Assembly: GCA_039111635.1 (NCBI GenBank) | Contig: JBCAQO010000011.1 | Location: forward strand, 434,001-498,000 | Reading direction: 5' to 3' | Source: Heterobasidion occidentale | Lineage: Eukaryota > Basidiomycota > Agaricomycetes > Russulales > Bondarzewiaceae | Length of the DNA stretch: 64,000 nt | Shown: positions 33,773 through 44,975 of the stretch, piece after piece | How the letters are laid out: each line of letters begins with the position of its first letter | Position numbering within the stretch: the first letter of the stretch is position 1 | Program-made: the position numbers and the translations under genes | Notes under the pieces: generated by a model | The model's database searches: none | Told to the model about the DNA's origin: nothing | What the model saw: only the letters and a program-made list of their open reading frames with translations

Positions 33773-35429
33773 ATGATAGGGTCTCGCTTCATGGCCGCTT
33801 TCGTCGCCCCCACCCTTATCTCCCCACCCGACCCTATATGCATCGTGGGTGCTGGGCCAAGTGGCCTGACGATTGCCAACGGGCTCGAAAATAAAGGTTT
33901 CAGCACCATCATATTCGAGAAGAACCCGGTAGTCGGTGGGAAATGTCAGGCGTACTACTACGAGTGAGCATGCGCTTTCATCATCCTAGTCCCACCAAAA
34001 GATCTGATGGTCGTCTACAGCCCTTTCTTTCATCCCTTGGGAGCTCTCTTGCTTTCAAACGAGACGTACAAAGAGACGTTACCAGTTGTTGAAGCGTCAG
34101 GTGTACCGCTTCTGCCTTACGCCAGCACGGCCAAAAGTTGGCTATTCAATTGGATAACAGGCGAGGTTCAAGAGGCCCCTCTTTCGCCTCCAGAACTATT
34201 CCTCTTGGTTCAGGAAGATACGCTGCGATATACAGAATTTTGGAACAACATCTTCTCTCCGAAAATGACGATCATTGGATACAAGGTGTTTTGACTTTCT
34301 TTAAATCAGTGTCATCTGGAATTAATAACCTTCACAGAACGGCATTCCTGAAGAGTATACCGTCCCATTCCTCCAGTGGTTGTCAGCGAACAATCTCACG
34401 TCCCTACAGCCAATTTTTGAATTGGGTATGGTTCCATACGGCTATGGAGATATCACGGAGACACCGGCCGTAGGTGTTTTATCACCATTATGGTTCATTT
34501 CTGGGAAATTAACATTGATTCTGTAGATTTACATGCTTCAATACTTCACACCAGATATATTGCACTTTTTCGCGGGTCAGCATGACGGCTACCTTGTAGG
34601 TAAGGAATGCCGAATTTTCTGTATCGTATCTTCTCTTATGCATTCTCTTCAAGACTTTCATGAAGTGTTTGTTCAATATGCCGAACAGTCCGTTAAGGGT
34701 CCAATACTGACTAATACGAATATCACCAAGATCGGTGCGTGTTTCCGCCCATATCTCATGATCGTTTGTCTGACTTTTGGGTTGAATTGCCACGTAGATC
34801 GCTCTGGTGATCATCCTGTCATCACCTACACCAGCCAAACCGGCTCCACAGCATCGCAGAGCTGCTCCAAGCTCATCCTCGCATTCCCCCCTGTCATGCA
34901 CGCCCTCCAAGCTGCTAACCTCGACATCTCAGCCGACGAGACAACTGTGTTCTCTCCTCTCGGAATGACCGAGTATTGGTCAGGTGCCGTGAGCATGGCA
35001 GCCCCCGGTGGCTTCAGGTACAAAGCAGAGACACACGAGGCTGTGGGTCAGCCTTCTGCGTTCGTCCGACTCTTCAACGAGTCATCTGTTGCAACGACTT
35101 GGTCATGGGGGAAATACAGGGGCAACCGGACGACAGAAGAGGCGAAGATACTCCTCAAAGAAACGCTTTCCAAAATCAACAAGGACCCAAGAAATGCGAC
35201 GGAGTTGCCGCGTCCTGTCACCGATGACGACATCAAGGAGTTCAAGAAGTGGGACTATTTCGCACATTACGATCCGCGAGAGCTGCGCGCGGGATTTTAT
35301 GGTAAGTTTAATGCATTACAAGGGAAGCAGAACACGTATTATGCATCTGGATTGAATGGTTTCGAGACCGTCGAGTTTGCAATCCGAGCAGGAAAGGACG
35401 TGGTAGACACGTACTTTTTGAGCTCGTGA
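33773..35429 (+). CDS. FAD-dependent oxidoreductase paralogue (intact), 6 exons
   Basis: Exons 33773-33963, 34021-34285, 34338-34469, 34527-34599, 34654-34734 and 34798-35429 splice in phase to 457 residues. The Rossmann motif CIVGAGPSGLTIANGLENKG is near residue 23. Exon structure equals the copy at 29162 and the frame is intact, including CCCCC near 35003. Exons 1-4 differ from the first copy at many positions, whereas 34687-34993, including a 63-bp intron, is identical to it. A cytosolic flavoenzyme of unknown substrate; amine-oxidase-like by fold. It converges on the nuclease-like gene, 135 bp away. Confidence 0.85.
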
Positions 35430-35564
35430 TTGATCTGACCTACGTCGTATATATTGACAACTATGTTGCGAACGGCTCAGTGAGCGCACGGGACAGGCAG
35501 ATTTGTACTTCTAATCATCATGCATTCTTGCGGCGGACCCCTTATCATGTACATCCTGGCAAAT

Positions 35565-37414
35565 TTAGTTACGAGTCCTCTTCTTCCCACTTCCACTGGG
35601 AGCTGGAGGATCTTTTGGGAGAGCGAGGCGTGGAATTGCGTCGAAGGGGGACTCAAGGACGACTTGAGGAGCAGCCAGATCACTTGATGTAGACAATAGT
35701 CCAGCAGACAACATGGATCCGCTTTCGTGTACATTGCCACTTGTGGATGGAGTCTGGGGGTAAAAAAAAAGTTGGGTAGATGCTCCGGCAAGTGGCATGG
35801 GCTCATCTTCGTCAATGACGGTTGGAGTCGCGGGATTAAACAGTAAGGATTGGCTAGATGCTCCGGCATATGGCATAAGCTCGTCTTTGTTGCGAATGCC
35901 GCCCATGGACAGGGCCGAGGGGGCCCGGTGATCCGTAGGAAGATCAGTCGGTGCAAGCAGGCTTCCATATTCGTGAGCTTGAGCAAATCCCCGTAAATTT
36001 ATCGGGGAATCATCCGCAGCCAACGGGAAGAGAGAACTGTCCAAGGATACGATGACGAGAAGGGCGACCTTTGGAGTTGAGCACTCTCTTCTTCTTGGAC
36101 TGCTGCTAGAGAGGCTTGAGCGAGTCTTTCTGCTTCTTGCGCTGCTCCGATAACGACCTCTGCCGTTGGATTAGCCTGTGCGAGTGCAAGTGCTTCCTCT
36201 GTTGCTCGTACGGCGGCCGCTACTGCTGCGTGTGTTCGGGAGCGCGTCACAGGCGGAGATCGAATTGTGTTTATAAACTTGGGAGCGCCAGGTTCGAATT
36301 GGGATGCTACGGAAGCTGTTTCTGCCACTGACGGCTTGCCGCTCTGGGCGGAAGCGGACTCCGTTTGAGCATATTTTTGCTGCTCCATGAGCAGCCTGGC
36401 ATGCACCGTTTCCTGCCCAATCGACTGTCATCCACCACACGAACGTTCAACACCAAAAGTTAGGCACAGAAGAAGACTGCACAATTAGAGAAAACTTACC
36501 CTCAATTCTGGTGGTTGAGGAGGTTCGGGTGGTCGACCAAAAATGACAGGCCTCTCGAAGTCCTGCAAAATCTTCGTAGATGACTCAGCAACGGCAGCCA
36601 GTGCCCTCAAAAACAACGGGCTAAAGCCTGTTACACGATCTATGAAGGCACGCTGGTTAAAGTATAAAATTTCAGGTTCGATAAAGGCAGGATTTCCCAG
36701 ATCATCATAAACGTTTGTCGGAATGCCTTTCCTCCCTTGTTTGTGAAGTTGTGTAGTGGGAGCGGGATTGACAGGCTGCACATATGGTGTAAGATTTGCT
36801 GGCCTTGAGTACTCCAACAATGTGAAGTAAGCTCCGACCATCAAGAATGCATAATGGATGTCGCCATCAAAGTGACGGAAGGAAAATAGTGCTTGCTCGT
36901 TGACCTGGATGATCGAGTCAAGAACGATGCCATCTGCGATATCCTGGACTGATTTCGATTCATCAGTCGTGGCGCCAGTATTCAAGGGTTTCACCTCTAC
37001 CCAAAAAACCAGGCTGTCGTGAACAATGCCGATGTTAAATGTAATTAGAGCTGCAAAATCTGGAATCCTCCTGTGGTGGTGTTTGTCGAGCTCCTTGGTG
37101 CCGTCGGACTCGTTAGTGCCGTCAGACTCCTTCGCACCTGCGTGGTGTGAGAAGTATGGTTGAGGATGACAGCCAAAGGATATCATAGGAGAGCGAGGCT
37201 GCAAATCCATGCAGTATGTAGTGAGAGAGAGGCTATAAAAAGCATATAGGCGAGATTCAAGATGAGGCATCGCCAGTGCATGAGCAAGAAAGTTATCAAA
37301 ATCTGCGTAGAGTCGTTGACGTTGTATTGCGATTTCGTTCTATGGACAAGTATTCAGTGATGCAAGACTTATTGGTAGCTATACGTCACTTACGCTCTGA
37401 TTGTTTGATGCCAT
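35565..37414 (-). CDS. Large uncharacterised protein with PD-(D/E)XK-nuclease-like core
   Basis: ATG 37414 (MASNNQS); exon 1 ends at a GTAAGT donor and joins NEIAIQRQRLYADFDNFL. The core exon (to about 36,500) holds RRIPDFAALITF followed by LVFWVEVKPL, spaced like the D...ExK catalytic pair of PD-(D/E)XK enzymes. Similar proteins are numerous in mushrooms and uncharacterised. A further intron (about 36,417-36,501) leads to an Ala/Gln/Glu-rich probable coiled coil (EALALAQANP, AAQEAERLAQASLAAVQEEE), then a Ser/Pro-rich tail with two repeats (DELMPYAGASSQ, DEPMPLAGASTQ) ending GSGKKRTRN. Joining the last two frames needs either a 32-nt intron at 36041-36072 (GTCGCC...GACAG) or a 1-nt indel. Nuclease activity is inference only. 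Confidence 0.6.
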
Positions 37415-38257
37415 AATGGAACAGAACTAATGCGTGAAGTGGGTGAGAATCTGTGTCTGGGAGTAATGCGTGAAGTGGGGAGAATCTCGGTCTGACGAGG
37501 TTTGACGCCAGTCGTGGTGCCGCTTTTAAAGCAATTGGATCTTCCGCTTGTTTCAAGACCAGCCCTATGTTCGAAAAATCCATGCTCTGTCAGGGAAAAA
37601 CAGTCAAATCAGGTCACATCAGGTTATCAGGTCCTGGGGTGTTGCGGACGTACTGCGGTGGAAGTCAAAACGGCGGCGAGAAGAAATAATCGGATCGATC
37701 AGGCCTCGTAGGAGCAAGTTCTCCTAGACAATAAGTTACAACAAACTAAACCAAACCATTTATTAGCGAAGAATCGATAAGACAGTCTCGCGCCCAGCGA
37801 TCCGACAATCCGTGAGACGGCACCTGAAGCGTCAGAAGGCAGCAAGTGACGCAAAGAATTCTTGTAGAAGCAAGCTGCAGCGCCGCAGGCATCGCTTCAG
37901 TGGAGTGTCGTCGTTTGATAAAAGCAGGACGAAGTTTCACAGGCTTGCCCTATAGTCTCCGTTGCTGACCCTATCACAGAAGACAGTCGTTCTGTGTATA
38001 TAGGAAAGGCTTGTCCTCTCGGGAGACCGCTTCAAGACCATATGGCGAACCATCGATCGCTTCTTCGTCGTGAGTAGAATAGAAGCGCCTTCTTCGATCA
38101 CCTGGTGACTGCAGCAGAACCATCACAAGGCTGACAAAAATAAGGAGGCTGTTCGCTTGACTCCTACAGGTTGCTACTATATAAGGCCTAGGCTACGTCG
38201 GCGTCCGACCGTGAGAAACCAGAATCAGTTACTACCTACTGCTTCCACGAATCCACG
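37415..38257. other. Intergenic
   Basis: About 840 bp with a short direct repeat (aatgcgtgaagtggg at 37,429 and 37,462 regions). No supportable gene. Confidence 0.4.
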
Positions 38258-38323
38258 ATGCCTTATATCATTGCGCCAGACATCGCAGATGAGGACTTGT
38301 CGGCCTATGTCAACGAGCTTCAG

Positions 38324-38330
38324 CGTGATG
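38324..38330 (+). repeat. Left target-site duplication CGTGATG
   Basis: Seven bases directly abutting the left terminus, repeated exactly at 41490-41496. Confidence 0.85.
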
Positions 38331-41300
38331 CCCAGTCAAAAGTCGGTCGAGGCAGATCAAGGCAAATATAGGCAAATGTAGGCAGATACAGGCAAATATA
38401 GGCAGATCGATTCACAAAGATTAAATTAGATTCCTGATACTGGAAACATGTTTGAAAAACCTGAATTCATATATTTATTCAGCCTTTTGCTGTCTTTCGC
38501 AAACACAGGAAATGCAAAAGTCATGAAACACAATATTTTGTTGAGATTTGTCATGACACTTCCAGATTGCCTGTTTCAAATCTTTCTATCCAAGTCGCTC
38601 TTTTGAATGAAAATGAGATTTTTGAATATATTTATGAAATTTAAGCACAGGTATAGTAACATGAAGTACAAATAAATACACAAGAAGGGCCGAGTGCGCG
38701 CGGGCGGTGCGAGCAGCAAAACACGCGGGAGGTAGGTGGGCTGGAGGTGGAGGCGCAGTCGGCGGCGTGCGCGTGCGCAATGCGAGCGGCAGGAGGCGTG
38801 GGCGAACGCGGTCCGGAGGCAGAGGCGGTAGGCGGAGAGGTGTGCGCGGTGCCAGCAGCAGCAGCAGGCATGGGCGGTGGGCGGTGGGTGGTCCGGAGAC
38901 AGGAGGCTTGCGTGTGTACGGGCAGCAGAGGCGGCGAGTGCGTGGGCGATGCGGGCGACCGGACGCAAGGGTGGTGGACGGTCTGGCGGAGGCGGAGGCG
39001 GAGGCGAAGGAGGAGGCGGCGGCGGCATGCGTGTGCGCGGTGCGGACAGCAGAGGGGGCGAGCGCGTGGGCGGTGCAGGCGACCGGATGCAAGGGTGGTG
39101 GACGGTCTGGAGGCAGAGGCGAAGGAGGCGGCGGTGGCGTGCATGTGGGCGGTGCAGGCAGCAGAGGCGGCGAGCGCGTGGGCGGTGCGGGCAACAGCAA
39201 AGATGGACGGTGCACAGCGTGCGCGTGGGCGGCGTGCACGTGGGCGGTGTGCGCGTGGGTGGTGCGGGCTTGGGCGGTGCGGGCGACCGGACGCAAGGTG
39301 GTGGACGGTCTGGAGGCGGAGGCGGAAGCGAAGGAGGCGGCGGCATCGTGCGTGTGCGCGGTGCGGACAGCAGAAGCGGCGAGCGCGCGGGCAGTGCGGC
39401 AACAGGACGCAAGGGTGGTGGACGGTCTGGAGGCGGAGGCAGAGGCAGAGGCGGCGGCGAGCGCGTGAGCGGTGCGGGCAGAAGAGGCGGCGAGCGCGTG
39501 GGCGGCGTAAGCTACAGGAAGGGTGGGAGGTGCGGGCGATAGCAGGGATGTGCGGTGGGCTGCGTGCGCGTGCGCGGTGCGGTCGACTGGATGCAAGGGT
39601 GGTGGGCGGTCTGGAGGCAGAGGCGGAGGCAGAGACGACGGCGGCGGCGTGCGTGCGTGCGCGCGCGCGATGCGGGGGACGGCAGGGGTCGGCGGTGGGC
39701 TGTGTGCGTGTGCGCATGCGCATGTGTAGTGCGGGCAACCGTATGCAAGGGCGGTCTGGAGGTGGAGGTGCAATTAGTGTCGGAGCGTGGGCCACACTCT
39801 AGCACAAGTCGGCAAGGAAATGGTCGTGATAGTGCGCGTGAGTACGATGCGGAGAGGTCATCCGCATTGCGATGCAATGGAGAGTCCGGCACCTGAAGCT
39901 GTCTCGTTGTCGTTGGATGCAGTGAGCTGGCAGACTGCTGGCGGTGGCTGGTAAATTGGCTTTGTTTGACCATATTTGGCCGCCACTATGCCATGTCACT
40001 TCACTCCGGTTTTGCCTCAACTTGTAACAGCGCCTGCGCATGCAGCAACGATTACATCCATCTCCTCGAAGACGCTGAATTCTCTTACTTCAAGACGTCC
40101 ACGCCAATCGAGAGGGCTAAGAAAGTGCAATTTCATTGGACACCTCCCAAGATCATTCAGGGTATCAGAGCAATCAGCTCTGTCTTTTTGTCGTCAATAC
40201 TGACATCGTACTTCTTCGGCTCGACACGGAGGCTTTCCCTCGCGCTCGGGACAGACGCACTGCGTGTGTGTCGGAGGCTGGGCATCGGCAGCGGGTGGAG
40301 CATGCGTGCGACCGCTGGCAAGGTGCGTGCGTACGTGGATGTGCAAAGTCACACTAGGACGCGCTGCTCGCCCTTCTCTTTCGTGCAGGTGCGGTCTGAC
40401 GCCCTCACTGCTCTCTGGCTCTAACAATCTCGTGCTGACGCACTCACACATTTGTGCAGGCTCCGCCTTTTGCAGGTCAGTCCCTCTGCTGTGTCCTCGA
40501 CAGGGATTGAATACGGCCAACGGAGGGCAAGAGCGATAACACCCGCACCCCGTCCCTGGATGAGCACCAGATCACAGTCTCCACCGGAAAGCAGCTGCCG
40601 ATGTGCGTCCATCTCCACCTCTGCTCTCCTTGCCTTGCTTCCTTGCTGACACCGATGCGCACATATGCCCGCGTGGACAGAGAGAGCGCAACATAATGCT
40701 TGAGGAGCTGCAAGCACCAGTGCCGCCGATGCCGCGAACATGGACGACAACTCCACGGTGTCAGGGGTGGTGCTGACTGCCCCCGTGGCATCACCGCCAC
40801 CGCCGCTCCCGACTTTACGACCGCCGGTACCATCCTAGGTGCGTAATTGACCGTCCGTGCCGGTTTTTCACAACATCACTCTACCCCCCTTCGCCTGCCG
40901 ACTACTCTCCCACATCGCAACATCATCTGCATCGCCCCTCCCACTGCCTTGTTGCCTACATGCTCCCGTACCTCCCACCACTGCCTCCACACCTCCTATC
41001 GCCTTATCATCTCTGCATGCCCCCCGCTTCTCCCTGCATCTGATTACCTTTTGCCCACCTACACCTCCTTCCTCATACAGGGTCTGCTCACCACCCACAT
41101 TTCGCACCATGCCATTTTCAGTTGCTCTCCGCACTGTCAGAGTACGATGATCCCAGTCGTTATATCTCCAACTAGTAAGTGGGTGAAGATTTCACTTCTT
41201 TCGGGGCAGAGGGGATGGGAATAGTTACGTGTATTAGCCACAAATAAATGTATATATAATCAATCTGAATGGATATGAATGGATTTAAAAATATCGGTGT

Positions 41301-41489
41301 TTTTGGATTATCAAGAATATATTTGAGTTTCAAATAGCCTATATGTGAATCGAGGGGAATCTATGGCAATGTATTTCACTGGATCTGCCTCGATTTGCCT
41401 CTGAAAAAGTCTAAATTTTAAGAGGGAGAAAGAGGGAAATCCATTCAAAAAGATCCGCCTCTATCTCCCTCGACCGACTTTTGACTGGG
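38331..41489. mobile_element. 3,159-bp non-autonomous inverted-repeat element
   Basis: Termini CCCAGTCAAAAGTCGGTCGA... at 38331 and its perfect inverted copy ending at 41489 (22/22 nt, then partial). They are flanked by an exact 7-bp duplication CGTGATG (38324-38330 and 41490-41496). Subterminal regions carry repeated aggcaaatat / gcctatat motifs. The interior is a GC-rich minisatellite plus unique sequence; no transposase was found. Superfamily undecided: a 7-bp duplication fits few families well. Confidence 0.85.
38700..39760. repeat. GC-rich minisatellite inside the inverted-repeat element
   Basis: About six imperfect repeats of roughly 110-190 bp built around ggcgaccggacgcaagggtg - gtggacggtctggaggc - (ggaggc)n - gtgtgcgcggtgcgg (near 38,950, 39,075, 39,285, 39,405, 39,590, 39,740). 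The long Arg/Gly or Pro/His frames on both strands are a by-product of its composition. Confidence 0.75.
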
Positions 41490-41496
41490 CGTGATG
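41490..41496 (+). repeat. Right target-site duplication CGTGATG
   Basis: Exact copy of 38324-38330, abutting the right terminus. Confidence 0.85.
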
Positions 41497-42053
41497 ATGG
41501 AGGAAACCTAATTCGCAGCACCACGCATGGCTGGAAATTGACTCCGCGCGGCGAGCTAGCTCGACTACAGGTCCTTCCTTGCTCGTCAATCCTTCGACTT
41601 CATTCTGACTTCGTATCACAGGCATTTGTAGAGGAAACAAAACAGTATCCTCCTATGGAACAGCTCCCCGCTTGATACGATTGCAGCGATCACAAAGACG
41701 TCCGCCATCCTAAGCTTCGGTCTCGGTGTCACCTACGATCAGCTCTTTAGGATTCGTTAACAAGCGCGACATTCGAGCTCCATGGGCTCCCGATGAACCT
41801 ATCACTCGTCCCATAGTGGCTTATCTTATGATTGTCAGACACCTGTGACAAAGATTCGCGGCCTGTCACTGTTTTACCGCCGACCTATGTCTCCACACTA
41901 CGACATGCTACTTGCTCTCTACTCGAATCATTCATTCAGAACATATCAGTATCATGACGAAAGCAGAGGCGGATCATTGAGATCATGAAGAAGGAGCTGG
42001 ATATCGACTCGCCTCCGATGTGGTATTGGGACATGGGCTCTGAGATATTCTGA

Positions 42054-42457
42054 GATCCATTGGCAGTGAGTGGCCCGCGTCTTGATCTCCGTAGGTATGG
42101 TCGTGAAATCTCCCTCCAGGTCCTACTGCTTTCTCTCACCACCGCTTGGTGACATACTTTGATTACCATCACCTCTCTCTCTCGCCACCATGGCCCATTG
42201 TCGCCCCGCTTTGTTGTTGCTATCTCTCGCATTGTCGCCTCTTCTTGAGGATCTGTGTATTTCCGATCATGGCACACCTCAATTTCAAGCTTGTGTAGCC
42301 TATCGCGGGTGTTCTCTTGACATCATTATTCCTGAGACATGATTCATGATGCATTCGTAATCAAGTCAGAAATTGCGTAGAAGGTTCAGGTCAGTGAGAT
42401 AGGGCTTGGGAATTCAACCACTCGACATGACAGGACACGATTCAACTAGGTTCAAAC
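42054..42457. other. Spacer left of the copia element
   Basis: About 400 bp; no motif or credible gene. It ends ...ttcaaac at the LTR. Confidence 0.4.
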
Positions 42458-42758
42458 TGTAGAAATCTAGAGTAGAACTGACTCAGCCTCGCACGAGTAA
42501 CGCGAAGGTCTCTATATTCACCTAGAGTAGAACTGACTACAATAGGGTAAGCAATAGATATGGAAAGGTAAACTATATGGGGCTCACCTCAGCCTCGCAC
42601 GAGTAACGCGAAGGTCTGAGGAAGCCCGGACATGAGACCGCAAGTATATAACAGAAGATAGCAGTTCCGGTACCGAAAGAATAACAAATGTAAGGTACGA
42701 TACTTCCGTAAACCCCGAAACTGCTCCGTAGTGCTCCGAGCGAGTTGCACCTTCAACA
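42458..42758 (-). repeat. Copia 3' LTR
   Basis: 301 bp, TGTTGAAGG...TTTCTACA in element orientation. Contains two copies of an internal ~35-bp motif (ctcagcctcgcacgagtaac) and a TATATA motif near 42,645. Confidence 0.92.
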
Positions 42759-42770
42759 CTCCCCCTCAAG
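42759..42770 (-). promoter_or_regulatory. Copia polypurine tract
   Basis: CTTGAGGGGGAG on the minus strand, abutting the 3' LTR: the plus-strand primer. Confidence 0.8.
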
Positions 42771-44716
42771 CCGCACGGAGACCAAGCTCGACCGCAAAGT
42801 GCTTGACCTTGGCCGATGGCAGGGCCTTGGTTAACACGTCGGCTACCATGTCATCCGTCGGGCAATAAACCAACCTCAACTTCCCTTCCTCGATAACCCA
42901 ACGAATGAAGTGATACCTCACATCAATGTGCTTCGAGCGCGCATGGTACTGGTGATCCTGGGTAAGAGCAATGGCGGACTGATTGTCGGAGAAAAGGACT
43001 GTCGCTTCGGGAATGGGCTCGAGAACCTCTTTGATGAGAGATCGAAGCCAGAGAGCCTCCTTTGTAGCGTGCGTAGCGGCTACGTACTCACTCTCGGTTG
43101 TCGAGAGAGAGACAATCTCCTGTCGCTTTGAACTCCATGAGACAGCACCTCCATCAATGATGAACGCATAGCCCGAAACGGCGCGTCGGTCCTCCGCCAT
43201 ACTCCCATCAGCATCACCATACCCGACCAACTTCTTTTCAACATCACCGTACATCAGCCAGAGATCGCGCGTGCCCTTCAAGTACTGGAACACACGTTTG
43301 ACCGCCTGCCAGTGCGTTCGCCCAGGGGCAGCGGAGAAACGCGAGAGGGTTTGCACAGCAAATGCTATGTCTGGCCGCGTACCGAGTGCAGCATACATGA
43401 GTGCGCCAACTGCCTCGCGGTATGGCACATCTCGCATTGCCGCAATCTGGTCGGTACTGCGCGGGGACTGCTCGCTGGTCAGGCGTGACTGAGTATCCAT
43501 GGGGACAGCAAGTGGCTTGAGGTCCTCAAAACCAAAACGGCGGATGATCGCGTCAATATACGCCCGTTGCGAGAGACCTAGAGTGCGCGCAACACGATTA
43601 CGTGTGATCTCGATGCCTAAGAGCCAGTGGAGTTCCCCGAGATCAGTGACTTCAACATGTTCTCGAAGCTGGGCCTTGAAAGCAATGATGATGGTAAGTG
43701 TCGAGGCTGCTATCGTGCAGTCATCAACATGAACCACAACAATAAGTACACCTGCGGAGTCGCGTCGGTAAAAAACTGCCTGGTCAACCTGTGCCTGTGA
43801 GAGCCCCATCGAGTCTACGAAGATCTGTACCAGCTTCTGGTACCATCGTCGACCAGACTGTTTTAGACCATACAAGGTACGCTGTAGACGTAGGACGCGG
43901 CCGTTGAGATCGGGAGGGGCATAACCAGGCGTGGTCGCATGAAGATAACCTCGTCGGAAGTGAGGTCACCATTCAGGTACGCGCCCTTGATGTCGACCTG
44001 GTGAAGTTCGAGATCGAGACGGTTAGCAAGCGCAAGTACAGTGCGAACAGACGCGAGCTTCGCAACGGGGGCATAGGTGTCAAAATAATCGACGCCTGGG
44101 ACTTGGCTAAAGCCTTGCGCGACGAGTCTTGCTTTGTACCGCACAACGTTCCCGGCGGCATCCTTCTTGGCTTTGAAGACCCACTTCGACCCTAACGACG
44201 TTTGCATCGTCCGGTGCCCTCTCCAATCTCCAGGTACCGGCCTTCCTCAAAGTCTCCAGCTCCTCTTCGATCGCCGCCTCCCACAAATGCCAGTCCGGCC
44301 TCCTGCGCGCCTCTGCAACCGTCCTCGGTTCCAACGCCTCCATGTCCGCCGTCACCGCCGCTAGCGCGTACTCCGTCTCCCACTCCTCTTCGGCCTCGTC
44401 GAGCGCCCCGCCCTCTGCAAACTCCGCAAGCTCCTCCTCAACTCGGTCTCGGTGCGGCGGCGCTTGCAGGCCGCGCGTGAAGAGGCCGTCAGACGGCCGC
44501 GCGGACGTGCGGCCGACTCCGCTACTGAGCTCGCGGACGTAGCGGCTCGGTTTGCGCTCGCGTCGTGGCCGTCCGGCGTCGGGCTCGTGTAGGTGCCCGG
44601 CTGCGTCGTCGTCGTGAGTGGGTGCGCCATGGGTAGGGACGGTCGTGGCGCCGTCGTTGGGCGATGGGGGTGACGCGGGGACGTTAGGGTGGGCGGTCGT
44701 GGTCGTGGTTGAGGAA
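42766..44716 (-). CDS. Copia reverse transcriptase and RNase H (3' part of pol)
   Basis: Linker with Arg/Asp-rich segment, then reverse transcriptase (KWVFKAKKDAAGNVVRYKAR, VDIKGAYLNG, MYGLKQSGRRWY, catalytic VHVDD). RNase H follows (GYGDADG, LSTTESEYVA, HIDVRYHFIR), ending with stop 42766-42768. At least two 1-nt frame changes (near 44,150 and 43,880) interrupt it, so it is not translatable as read. Confidence 0.9.
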
Positions 44717-44871
44717 GATTGGTTTCTAAGAGAAGGAAAGTATGACCTGACCCTAGAATGAGGTCTACGGACGACATGAGCTCGTAGTCTCCTCACTTAG
44801 ACACTCTATTCCTTCCAGTCATCCTATCTGCTGCCGTTGCAGCATACTTTCCAACACAACTCTCTCCTTGG
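44717..44871 (+). repeat. Split direct repeat A1
   Basis: 155 bp starting gattggtttctaag; identical by eye to 50057-50211. Confidence 0.93.
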
Positions 44872-44975
44872 ATATCTATTTTTCTTCCTGCCTTGCACAA
44901 GTCAATCTTTACCTATTCCTCTTACCAATCCTTACTCCGTTATCTTTCTGCCCCCTCCTTTTTACCTCTCTTCGC

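Larger units (their letters stand above)
38258..42053 (+). pseudogene. Orphan-family gene (copy 1) interrupted by a transposon
   Basis: The reading starts MPYIIAPDIADEDLSAYVNE at 38258 and is cut at 38,330. It resumes in frame at 41,497 as GGNLIRSTTHGWKLTPRGEL once one copy of the 7-bp target duplication is removed. Downstream, 41,650-42,050 matches the C-terminal part of copy 2 at 54,958 (MEQLP, FGLGVTY, KRDIRAP, LLALYSNHSFR, SPPMWYWD), with frame breaks. Function unknown. Confidence 0.6.

Noticed and set aside
38576..39802. Frames of 250-395 codons on both strands (Pro/His/Thr-rich or Arg/Gly-rich)
   Set aside because: They coincide with the minisatellite; open on several frames at once because of composition.
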